The position numbers and the translations under genes are program-made. From Acidobacteria bacterium RIFCSPLOWO2_12_FULL_66_21 (GTDB lineage Bacteria; Acidobacteriota; Vicinamibacteria; Vicinamibacterales; 2-12-FULL-66-21), in assembly GCA_001767455.1 (NCBI GenBank), contig MELC01000038.1, positions 262,581 to 326,580 on the forward strand: 64,000 nucleotides of DNA, given 5' to 3'. Below, piece by piece: positions 39,065-50,198 of this stretch. The notes beneath the pieces are model-generated. The model was not told the DNA's origin, searched no databases, and saw only the letters and a program-made list of their open reading frames with translations. How positions within the stretch are numbered: position 1 is the first letter of the stretch; every line of letters starts with the position of its first letter.

Positions 39065-40777
39065 ATGACCGCAGCGCGTCGAACCGAATTCGCGTCCCTG
39101 GGCATTCGCAAGGAGCTCCTGGAGGCCCTCACCGCCCTCGGCTACGAAGAGCCCACACCGGTTCAGCGGGAGGCAATCCCGCTTCTGCTGGCCGGACGCG
39201 ACCTGCTCGGTCAGGCCGCGACCGGCACGGGCAAGACCGCGGCCTTCGCGCTCCCGATGCTGCAGCGGATTGCCGGCGAGCACGCCGCCCGCCGGCGTCC
39301 CGCGGGGCTGGTGCTCGTGCCCACGCGGGAACTCGCCATGCAGGTCGCCGAAGCGATGCACAAGTACGGCAAGAGCCTTCATCTCACCGTCGTGCCGCTG
39401 TACGGCGGCGCTCCCATGTCGCAGCAGATCCGATCGCTCGAACGCGGTGCCGCCGTCGTCGTGGCGACGCCCGGGCGCGCGCTGGATCACATCCGGCGCG
39501 GGACCCTCGCGCTCGACGGCGTGCGCATGCTGGTGCTGGACGAGGCGGACGAAATGCTCGACATGGGGTTCGCCGACGACCTCGACGCCATCCTCGAGGG
39601 CACGCCGGCCGAGAAGCAGACGGCGCTGTTTTCGGCGACGATGCCCCGGCGCATGCTCGCGATCGCGGAACGCCATCTGCGGGAGCCCGCGCGCGTGGCG
39701 ATCGCGCGTGAAGAGGCGGCGGCCGGCACGGTGCCGCGCGTGCGGCAGGTGGCCTACATCGTCCCTCGCGCGCACAAGCCCGCCGCGCTCGGACGCGTGC
39801 TCGAAATGGAGAACCCCTCGTCGGCGCTCGTCTTCTGCCGGACGCGCCTCGAGGTCGAATCCCTGGTGGAGACGCTCACGGCGCACGGCTTTCGCGCCGA
39901 GGCGCTGCACGGGGGCATGCAGCAGCGCGAGCGCGATCGCGTGATGAACAACGTCCGCTCCGGCAAGTCCGATCTGCTCGTCGCGACCGACGTCGCCGCG
40001 CGCGGCCTCGACATCGAGCGCATCTCGCACGTCGTCAACTATCACGTGCCGCCGGAGCCGGAGGGCTACGTGCACCGGATTGGCCGGACCGGCCGGGCGG
40101 GCCGCTCGGGTACGGCGATCACCCTCGCGGAGCCTCGCGAGCATCGGCTGCTGCGCACGATCGAGCAGTTCACCAGACAGAAGATCCACGTGGAGACCAT
40201 GCCGACCATCGCCGACGTGCGGTCGCGCCGGCTCGATGTCACGCGCGCCTCGGTGCGGGAGCGCCTGCTCGCCGGCGACCTGGACGACGTGCGTGTGGTC
40301 GTCCAGTCCCTCGCGGAGGAATTCGACGTGATGGACATCGCGGCGGCGGCGATCAAGCTGGCGCACGCGGCGGCTGGAGCGGGCGGAGACGAAACGGAAA
40401 TCCCGGCCGTCGCCGTTCCGCCCCGCGGGGCGGCGCGGACCGGGGGTCGAGAGGGTGGGCCGCGCCTGCGCCCGGAACCGGCACGCGGGGCACACCCCTC
40501 GCGCATCGGCACTCGGGATCGTGCCGGGGACTCCGGCGAGATCGTGCGCATCTACATCGGCGCCGGCCGGCGCGCGGGCGTGCGGCCCGGCGATCTGGTT
40601 GGCGCCATCACGGGCGAAGCCGGGATGACCTCGCGCGAGCTCGGCGCGATCGAAATCGCCGACGGCTTCTCGCTCGTGGAGGTGCCTGAATCGGCCGCCG
40701 ACCACGTCATCCAGGCGCTGCGCGCAAGCGCGATTCGGGGGAAGAAGGTGACCGTGCGGCGCGAACGCAGCACGTAG
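39065..40777 (+). CDS. DEAD-box RNA helicase (CsdA/DbpA-like)
   Basis: This 570-residue helicase has all core motifs: Q motif (Y-E-E-P-T-P-V-Q), motif I A-A-T-G-T-G-K-T, Ia P-T-R-E-L-A, motif II V-L-D-E-A-D-E-M-L, motif III F-S-A-T-M-P, motif V T-D-V-A-A-R-G-L-D-I and motif VI H-R-I-G-R-T-G-R-A-G. A Gly/Arg/Pro linker at about 440-490 leads to a C-terminal DbpA RNA-binding domain (I-V-R-I-Y-I-G-A-G-R-R-A-G-V-R-P-G-D-L-V-G-A-I). It probably remodels rRNA or mRNA structure during ribosome assembly or cold adaptation. It is monocistronic and ends at a strong bidirectional hairpin. Confidence 0.95.
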   Translation: MTAARRTEFASLGIRKELLEALTALGYEEPTPVQREAIPLLLAGRDLLGQAATGTGKTAAFALPMLQRIAGEHAARRRPAGLVLVPTRELAMQVAEAMHKYGKSLHLTVVPLYGGAPMSQQIRSLERGAAVVVATPGRALDHIRRGTLALDGVRMLVLDEADEMLDMGFADDLDAILEGTPAEKQTALFSATMPRRMLAIAERHLREPARVAIAREEAAAGTVPRVRQVAYIVPRAHKPAALGRVLEMENPSSALVFCRTRLEVESLVETLTAHGFRAEALHGGMQQRERDRVMNNVRSGKSDLLVATDVAARGLDIERISHVVNYHVPPEPEGYVHRIGRTGRAGRSGTAITLAEPREHRLLRTIEQFTRQKIHVETMPTIADVRSRRLDVTRASVRERLLAGDLDDVRVVVQSLAEEFDVMDIAAAAIKLAHAAAGAGGDETEIPAVAVPPRGAARTGGREGGPRLRPEPARGAHPSRIGTRDRAGDSGEIVRIYIGAGRRAGVRPGDLVGAITGEAGMTSRELGAIEIADGFSLVEVPESAADHVIQALRASAIRGKKVTVRRERST

Positions 40778-40828
40778 AGCCTGGCGGCCGGGTCTGGTGA
40801 AGTTCCTGAAGTCGCTGTAAGCAAGAAA

Positions 40829-40863
40829 GGCCGCCAACCACCCGGAGGAGGCGGTTGGCGGCC
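40829..40863. terminator. Bidirectional hairpin terminator
   Basis: GGCCGCCAACC (40829-40839) and GGTTGGCGGCC (40853-40863) form a perfect 11-bp stem with a 13-base loop. It separates the helicase gene from the convergent TonB receptor gene. No long T-tract flanks it. Confidence 0.65.
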
Positions 40864-40879
40864 ATCCACTGCGACGCCG

Positions 40880-40950
40880 GACTTCGACTTCGACTTCCGA
40901 CTTGGACTTCCGACTTCCGACTTGGACTATCGACTATCGACTATCGACTA
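40880..40950 (+). repeat. CGACTT and CGACTAT tandem tract
   Basis: The tract consists of short imperfect units (TTCGACTTCGACTTCCGACT, then four ATCGACT units) ending at the TonB receptor stop. A related GACTATCGAC tract lies at 63601-63633, before the last gene. Confidence 0.75.
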
Positions 40951-40952
40951 CA

Positions 40953-44801
<3,849 letters not shown>

Positions 44802-44917
44802 CTCCACCGCTCCTCCTTACTTGCCTTGCTGCCTGACTGCACGTGCAAGATGTGCAAGCGCTGGGCAGCCGACCGGGGGTCGATCGGGTGCGCAGAGACC
44901 CCGGCACCACAGCTATA

Positions 44918-45043
44918 CTGGTGATGGGTATCTGTATACGCCAGCGTGGGTGGAACCATAGTGTCTTCGCCCGGGTATGTCAAGCGCGTTTTCTCGAACA
45001 AAATCAACGGTTTCACTCGCCTGCCATGCTGGTGATGGGTATC
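44918..45043. repeat. Two exact 15-bp direct repeats flanking a promoter
   Basis: CTGGTGATGGGTATC occurs at 44918-44932 and 45029-45043, starts 111 bp apart and in the same orientation, one on each side of the TonB receptor promoter. The spacing suits two-site binding of a regulator. Confidence 0.7.
44955..44983 (-). promoter_or_regulatory. Sigma-70-like promoter of the TonB receptor gene
   Basis: On the minus strand TTGACA (44983-44978) and TATGGT (44960-44955) are separated by exactly 17 bp. Transcription would begin near 44948, giving a ~150-base leader that contains one copy of the 15-bp repeat. Confidence 0.65.
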
Positions 45044-45153
45044 CAAGCGATTGAACGCCAGTCTCGCAAGAAGGCCAGAAAGCCCGCGGCGATCCGTACC
45101 GCCGTGCCAGAAATCCGGAGGCTTGGAGCGACCGGCCGGGATAAGATCGGCGC

Positions 45154-46524
45154 GTGAAAACCGCGTTGCTGGTCGGATTCGGCTTGATTCTCACGATCTG
45201 GCTCCTCGCGGGCTACTACTTCGTCCGGCGAATGGCGGACCTCGAGACGCGCGCGGCCGCGATCAACGCCCGCTACACGCGCGCCCAGGATCTGCTGACG
45301 ACCGTTCGCAACCAGGTGCTGCTGGGATCGGTGTACGTGCGCGACGCGCTGCTCGATCCCAACGCGGCCAACGCCGGCGAGTACCGCCATCAGCTCGAGG
45401 ACGCGTACCGCGCGGCCGACGAGGCGCTGCAACAATACGAGCCGATCATCGACGTCACCGTGGAGGCCGAACGCATCGGAGGCCTGCGTCGCGACATCGA
45501 GGATTTTCGCCGCACGCTCCTCGATGTGCTCGCGACCGACAGCCGGAATTGGACCGACGAGGCGCCCGCGTTGCTGCGGCAGCGCATCATGCCCAAGCGC
45601 CAGGGCGTGCTGCGCGTCTCCGAGGAGGTCCAGACGCTGAATCGGAACGCGTTCGTGGAACAGCAGAACGCGATTGTGGGGGTGTACCGCGTGACGCAGC
45701 GCCGGCTGTGGGAGAGCTTCGGACTGGCGGTGGTCGCAAGCCTGGGCATCGCGCTGCTGGCGATGACGTACGTGAGCCGGCTCGAGCGACGCATTCAACG
45801 GCAGCGGAATTCGGAGATTGCCGCGTCGCGCACGCTGCAGCGGCTGTCCACGCAGTTGCTCACCGCTCAGGAAGACGAGCGGCGGACGATCGCGCGGGAA
45901 CTGCACGACGAGATCGGCCAGGTGCTGACCGCCATCAAGGTGGAGATCTCCTTCGCCGAGCGGGCCGTCGACGCCGCCGGCGGGCCGCCGCATCTCCTCG
46001 AGGAGGTGCGCGCGCTGACCGACGGCGCGCTGCACAGCGTCCGCGACCTGTCCCACCTCCTCCACCCCTCTCTCCTCGACGACCTGGGGCTGCCAGCCGC
46101 GATCGAGTGGTACGCCAGGGGCTTCGCGCGCCGGTACCCGATCGCCGTGACCGTGCGCCACGACGGCATGCAGGAACGGCTCGTCCCGGAAACTGAAAGC
46201 AGCATCTATCGAATCGTGCAGGAAGCGCTGACCAACGTCGCGAAGCATTCCGGCGCCCGCACGTGCGCGGTGGACCTGCGCCGGACTGGCGCATGGCTCA
46301 CGGTCACCGTGGCCGACGACGGGGTGGGAATCGAGCCGGACTCGAGCGAGCCGTCTTCACGCGACCGCGGACTCGGATTGATCGGCATTCGCGAGCGCGT
46401 CGTCGCGCTCGGCGGAACGCTGGACGTGGACAGCACGCCTCGAGCCGGGACGCGCGTCAGCGTGCGCGTGCCGGCGCGCGCGGCCGGCGCGCGGGCTCCC
46501 GGCATGGATGCCCTCGATGCCTGA
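45154..46524 (+). CDS. NarL-type sensor histidine kinase 1
   Basis: This 456-residue kinase starts with GTG. Two membrane helices (about 4-22 and 190-208) enclose a ~165-residue periplasmic helical sensor with a 4HB-like pattern (V-R-N-Q-V-L-L-G-S-V-Y-V-R-D-A-L-L-D). The HisKA_3 motif A-R-E-L-H-D-E-I-G-Q-V-L carries the phospho-His and HATPase_c has I-V-Q-E-A-L-T-N-V-A-K-H-S and G-L-G-L-I-G-I-R-E-R. Its 3' end overlaps the regulator gene by 17 bases. Kinase 2 at 48181-49554 has the same architecture, so the two are paralogues. Confidence 0.9.
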   Translation: MKTALLVGFGLILTIWLLAGYYFVRRMADLETRAAAINARYTRAQDLLTTVRNQVLLGSVYVRDALLDPNAANAGEYRHQLEDAYRAADEALQQYEPIIDVTVEAERIGGLRRDIEDFRRTLLDVLATDSRNWTDEAPALLRQRIMPKRQGVLRVSEEVQTLNRNAFVEQQNAIVGVYRVTQRRLWESFGLAVVASLGIALLAMTYVSRLERRIQRQRNSEIAASRTLQRLSTQLLTAQEDERRTIARELHDEIGQVLTAIKVEISFAERAVDAAGGPPHLLEEVRALTDGALHSVRDLSHLLHPSLLDDLGLPAAIEWYARGFARRYPIAVTVRHDGMQERLVPETESSIYRIVQEALTNVAKHSGARTCAVDLRRTGAWLTVTVADDGVGIEPDSSEPSSRDRGLGLIGIRERVVALGGTLDVDSTPRAGTRVSVRVPARAAGARAPGMDALDA

Positions 46525-47167
46525 GCTGCGCATCATCCTCGGCGACGATCACACCATCGTCCGCCACGGGCTCCGCAAGATCCTCGAAGATGAGCCCGAC
46601 TGGACCGTCGTGGGCGAAGCGGCGGATGGCCGCGACGCCGTCCGGCAGGTCCTCGCGGCGCAGCCGGACGTCGCGATCCTCGACATCGGCATGCCGCTCC
46701 TGAACGGCATCGAGGCGACGCGCCAGATCGCCAAACGCGCTCAGCAGGTCCGCGTGCTGATCCTGAGCATGCACGCCGACGAGGCCTACATCATCCAGGC
46801 GCTGCAGGCCGGAGCGAAGGGCTACCTGCTGAAGGATTCCGCGGACGCCGACCTGATTCGGGGGGTGGCGGCGGTGGCGGCCGGCAAGTCCTTCTTCAGT
46901 CCCGTCGTGGCGCAGGTGATGCTCGACGACTACGTGCGCCACCTCGCCGAGAAGGGCATCGTCGATCGGTACGAGTCGCTGTCGGAGCGCGAGCGCGAGA
47001 TCTTCCAGCTCATCGCCGAAGGGCACAGCAACAAGGAGATCGCGGAGATCCTGAACATCAGCCCGACGACCGTCGAGACCCACCGCGGGCACATCCTGCA
47101 GAAGCTGGATCTGCACGGCACGGCCGACATCGTCCTCTATGCCGTCCGGCGCGGCGTCATAAGGTAG
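46508..47167 (+). CDS. NarL/LuxR-type response regulator 1
   Basis: This 219-residue regulator has a receiver domain (G-D-D-H near the start, phospho-Asp in V-A-I-L-D-I-G-M-P, Lys in L-L-K-D-S) and a C-terminal LuxR helix-turn-helix (L-S-E-R-E-R-E-I-F-Q-L-I-A-E-G, S-N-K-E-I-A-E-I-L, T-V-E-T-H-R-G-H). The start overlaps the kinase end, so the pair is co-translated. It pairs with kinase 1. Confidence 0.94.
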   Translation: MPSMPELRIILGDDHTIVRHGLRKILEDEPDWTVVGEAADGRDAVRQVLAAQPDVAILDIGMPLLNGIEATRQIAKRAQQVRVLILSMHADEAYIIQALQAGAKGYLLKDSADADLIRGVAAVAAGKSFFSPVVAQVMLDDYVRHLAEKGIVDRYESLSEREREIFQLIAEGHSNKEIAEILNISPTTVETHRGHILQKLDLHGTADIVLYAVRRGVIR

Positions 47168-47169
47168 CC

Positions 47170-47352
47170 TCAGCGGCTTTTTTTCAGCAGCAGTCGCCGC
47201 TTGAGGTCCGCTGAGAGGCGGAGCGCCTTCGTGCGGAGCTGGCGCGAACTCTCCACGGCCCGTGTCAGCTCCTGGGACAGTTCCTCGATACGCTGGATCC
47301 GGTCGGTGTGATCGCCCTGGTCCCCCCCGTTATTGCTCTGTTTACGAACCAT
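47170..47352 (-). CDS. Small coiled-coil protein, uncertain
   Basis: This is a possible 60-residue basic, helical protein (I-Q-R-I-E-E-L-S-Q-E-L-T-R-A-V-E-S-S-R-Q then L-R-L-S-A-D-L-K-R-R). Another ATG at 47367 would add five residues. No ribosome site is evident. The heptad-like Leu/Ile spacing suggests a coiled coil. It is convergent with response regulator 1, two bases apart. Confidence 0.4.
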   Translation of the reverse strand: MVRKQSNNGGDQGDHTDRIQRIEELSQELTRAVESSRQLRTKALRLSADLKRRLLLKKSR

Positions 47353-47397
47353 GAGATCGAGCCGCATCGTGGGGGGCCCCCGAAGGCGACCGGGACA

Positions 47398-47625
47398 TTA
47401 TCGAACCGCGGCTGCCTGCGCGAAGCGATCCGCGCCCATGTATTGAAGCTTCAGCATCCGCGCCGCCGCGACGGCCTCGCGGCGCTTTGCGTACGGGAAG
47501 CTGTCCACGCACGTGTCACCGCGAAAGATGTCGACCGCGTACCCTTCGTCCGTCTGCGCGATCCCGCAATAGGAGCGTGACGGCCCCTGGCCGATTGACC
47601 ATTGCTCCGTCCACCAGTCGAGCAT
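47398..47625 (-). CDS. Small hypothetical protein
   Basis: This 75-residue protein starts at the ATG behind AGGAGGGAGGG. It opens M-L-D-W-W-T-E-Q-W-S-I-G-Q-G and contains D-I-F-R-G-D-T-C-V-D-S-F-P-Y-A-K-R-R-E-A-V-A-A-A. The Trp-rich N-terminus and strong ribosome site argue for a real, soluble product. I recognise no family. Confidence 0.6.
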   Translation of the reverse strand: MLDWWTEQWSIGQGPSRSYCGIAQTDEGYAVDIFRGDTCVDSFPYAKRREAVAAARMLKLQYMGADRFAQAAAVR

Positions 47626-47810
47626 TGTGCCCTCCCTCCTGACACGACGGCAGCAGTAGACCTCGTTCGGGGGCCCCACGGGTATCCTGTCTGGACAGGA
47701 GAATGAGGCTCGCGGCAGGGGAACGCCCCGGCTCTCCCCCCTCTGCCGGATGGTGCTTCAGCCGCGGATGCGGTGTACTGGGTCGGACAGGGACGGCGAG
47801 AGGAGGCCGG

Positions 47811-48155
47811 ATGAATGAGCATGACGACGCCGTGATCTGCGTCCAGGCGATGTGGAGCGGCTGGGAGGGCGCCAGAGTACGGCTGGGCGACGTCCAGGGG
47901 CTTCACTGGTTCCAGCCGCCCGGGGCGCCCAGGCCGATCGCGCATGGCTACGTCCGTTGCGCTGACTTCGTGGGCGGGCGCCTGCCGGGCGGCGGCGAAG
48001 CCGCGGACCGTCAGGGACGCCGCCTCGTCTGTATTCTCAAGCGCCAGACGCCCGCGGCCGTGTACGCTGAGATTGCGCGCCGCGCGAGCGCGTGCGGTAC
48101 GGCTCGGTCGCCGCTCGAGTCGGCCGCGGCTCCGGCGGGCGCGGCAGCCGTCTAG
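47811..48155 (+). CDS. Hypothetical protein upstream of kinase 2
   Basis: This 114-residue protein starts at the ATG behind AGGAGG. It has a compact N-terminal domain (A-V-I-C-V-Q-A-M-W-S-G-W-E-G-A-R-V-R-L-G-D-V) and an Ala-rich tail. Only 25 bases separate it from kinase 2, so it is likely co-transcribed with it. No known family is recognised. Confidence 0.55.
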   Translation: MNEHDDAVICVQAMWSGWEGARVRLGDVQGLHWFQPPGAPRPIAHGYVRCADFVGGRLPGGGEAADRQGRRLVCILKRQTPAAVYAEIARRASACGTARSPLESAAAPAGAAAV

Positions 48156-48180
48156 CCGCCCGCCCGAATCTGGAGGTCTC

Positions 48181-49554
48181 ATGCGTTTCAGGACGTGGCC
48201 CCTGGCCGCCGGCGCGCTGGGCGCGCTGCTGGTGCTCGTCATCTTCTCGGTGGTGGCCGCATCGCGGAAGGCGCAAGCCATCTACACGCAGCTCGACGCG
48301 TTGAACCAGCATTACCGCGAGGTGGATTCCAAGCTCCGCCTGTTGCGTTCTGACGTGCACCTGTCGGGGATTTTCGTGCGCGACTACCTGCTCGATTCCG
48401 CCCGCGAGCGCGCGCCCGAATACCGGGAACGCCTGGCCGACTTTCGCCGCTCGAACATGTCGACCTTCGGCGAGCTTCGGGGGTTGATGAACGGCCACGT
48501 CCCCGAGACCCAGTTGGCCACGCTCGAGTCCCAGCTCAACGAGTACTGGGGCGTCCTGGATCCGCTCTTCGACTGGACGCCCGTGGAGAAGCTCCACCTG
48601 AGCGCGGCGTTTCTCCGGCGGCAGGTCCTGCCGCGGCGCGAGGCGGTGCTCTCGATTGCGCAGGAGATCGAGGAGCTCAACGACGCCACGATGGCCGCCC
48701 AGCACGCCGAAGTGACCAGCCAGCAGGCCGCTTTCCGGAGCGATCTCAGGCGGCTGCTCTGGCGCAGCCTGTTGCTGGGAGCCGTGCTGGCGATCACCGC
48801 GGTGATCCGGCTGCGCGCGCTCGAGCGTCGATCCGAGGACGAGCGCCGGACGGCCGAGGACGCCGAACGGCAGATGCGCGCCTTGTCTCAGCAGTTGGTC
48901 GCGACACAGGAGGAAGAGCGAAAGAAGCTCTCGCGCGAGCTGCACGATCACGTCGGGCAGGTGCTCACGGCGCTTCGCCTGGAGCTGGGGAAGATCGACC
49001 GCATGCAATCGACGGGCGTACGATCGCTGGCAAAGCCCGTCGCGGAGTGCCGGCAGCTTGTCGACAGCATGGTGCGGACCGTACGCGATCTCGCCCTTGG
49101 CCTGAGGCCCAGCATGCTGGACGACTTCGGGCTGCAGCCGGCGCTCGAATGGCACGCTCGCGACTTCAGCCGCCGTTCGGGCCTCCCGATACAGTTGGAC
49201 GTGGCCGGCGTTCCCGACACCCTGCCCGAGCAGCAGCGAACGTGCGTGTACCGGGTGGTCCAGGAAGCGCTCACCAATTGCGCGCGCCACGCACGCGCGA
49301 CCAGCGTGCACGTCCAGCTCACCGGCCTGCCGGATCGGCTCGAGCTGACCATTGCCGACGACGGCGTGGGCCTCAGCCCCGAACGCCGCCAGCACGGCAT
49401 TGGTCTCCGAGGCATGGAGGAGCGGGTCCGCGAGCTGGGTGGCACGATGACCATTCAGGCCGTCCCCGGCTCGGGCACGACGGTGGCGATTCGATTGCCG
49501 CTGCCGCCGGGATCGCCCTCGAGCGAGGTGGCGCTTGCGCGTGCTGCTGGCTGA
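48181..49554 (+). CDS. NarL-type sensor histidine kinase 2
   Basis: This 457-residue kinase starts at the ATG behind GGAGG; the frame extends upstream but overlaps the small gene. Membrane helices near 7-26 and 195-212 enclose a helical periplasmic sensor (D-S-K-L-R-L-L-R-S-D-V-H-L-S-G-I-F-V-R-D-Y-L-L-D). The pattern is shared with kinase 1. The HisKA_3 motif S-R-E-L-H-D-H-V-G-Q-V-L and HATPase_c motifs (V-V-Q-E-A-L-T-N-C-A-R-H and G-I-G-L-R-G-M-E-E-R) are intact. The end overlaps response regulator 2 by 20 bases. Confidence 0.9.
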   Translation: MRFRTWPLAAGALGALLVLVIFSVVAASRKAQAIYTQLDALNQHYREVDSKLRLLRSDVHLSGIFVRDYLLDSARERAPEYRERLADFRRSNMSTFGELRGLMNGHVPETQLATLESQLNEYWGVLDPLFDWTPVEKLHLSAAFLRRQVLPRREAVLSIAQEIEELNDATMAAQHAEVTSQQAAFRSDLRRLLWRSLLLGAVLAITAVIRLRALERRSEDERRTAEDAERQMRALSQQLVATQEEERKKLSRELHDHVGQVLTALRLELGKIDRMQSTGVRSLAKPVAECRQLVDSMVRTVRDLALGLRPSMLDDFGLQPALEWHARDFSRRSGLPIQLDVAGVPDTLPEQQRTCVYRVVQEALTNCARHARATSVHVQLTGLPDRLELTIADDGVGLSPERRQHGIGLRGMEERVRELGGTMTIQAVPGSGTTVAIRLPLPPGSPSSEVALARAAG

Positions 49555-50176
49555 CGACCACGCGATCGTGCGACGGGGGCTGCGGAGTCTGCTCGAAACG
49601 GAGCCGGGAATCGTGGTCATCGGGGAAGCCGCGGACGGTCTCGAGGCCCTGCGTCTTTGCGGCGAAACGCATCCGGACATTCTCATTGTCGACGTCGGGA
49701 TGCCGAAGCTGAACGGCATCGAGGTCGCCGCGCGGGCACAGAAGCTCGAGCGGCCGCCCCGCACGCTCGTCCTCAGCATGCACTCGGATGAGTCGTACAT
49801 CATCCGAGCGCTGGCCGCAGGCGCTCGCGGGTATCTGCTGAAAGAGGCGAGCGACGAGGATCTTCTCCCCGCGGTCAGAGCTGTGGCCGCCGGCAGACCG
49901 TTTTTCAGTCCCGCCGTGGCGGCGGTGCTGGTGGAAGACTACATGCGCCGGCTGCAGGCCCGCGGGCTCACCGACTCGTATCACCTGCTGACGGACCGCG
50001 AAAAGGAGGTGCTGCAACTGCTCGCGGAAGGGCGATCGAACAAGGAGGTCGCGACGCTGCTCGACGTGGGCGTCTCGACCGTCGAGACGCATCGCGCCAA
50101 TCTGATGCAGAAGCTCAACCTCCACAACACCGCGGAAATCGTGCTGTACGCCGTCCGCAAAGGCATCATCGTCTGA
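49535..50176 (+). CDS. NarL/LuxR-type response regulator 2
   Basis: This 213-residue regulator starts with TTG inside the kinase 2 gene, behind GAGG. The receiver has A-D-D-H, phospho-Asp in I-L-I-V-D-V-G-M-P-K-L-N-G and L-L-K-E-A. The LuxR domain has L-T-D-R-E-K-E-V-L-Q-L-L-A-E-G-R-S-N-K-E-V and T-V-E-T-H-R-A-N. It closely resembles response regulator 1 along its length, including S-Y-I-I-R-A-L-A-A-G-A-R-G-Y and the I-V-L-Y-A-V-R end. Confidence 0.93.
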   Translation: MRVLLADDHAIVRRGLRSLLETEPGIVVIGEAADGLEALRLCGETHPDILIVDVGMPKLNGIEVAARAQKLERPPRTLVLSMHSDESYIIRALAAGARGYLLKEASDEDLLPAVRAVAAGRPFFSPAVAAVLVEDYMRRLQARGLTDSYHLLTDREKEVLQLLAEGRSNKEVATLLDVGVSTVETHRANLMQKLNLHNTAEIVLYAVRKGIIV

Positions 50177-50198
50177 CGGCGTCCGGCCTTTCCGAACG

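Larger units (their letters stand above)
44808..45153. other. Divergent regulatory region of the TonB receptor and kinase 1
   Basis: This 346-base gap contains no gene. It holds a well-matched minus-strand promoter (44955-44983), two exact copies of a 15-bp element (44918-44932 and 45029-45043) and the ribosome site of the receptor. No clear promoter for the rightward kinase was found. Confidence 0.6.

Noticed and set aside
40880-40950. Possible CRISPR array
   Set aside because: Units are 6-8 bases with no spacers; it is a simple tandem repeat. No cas genes occur in the window.
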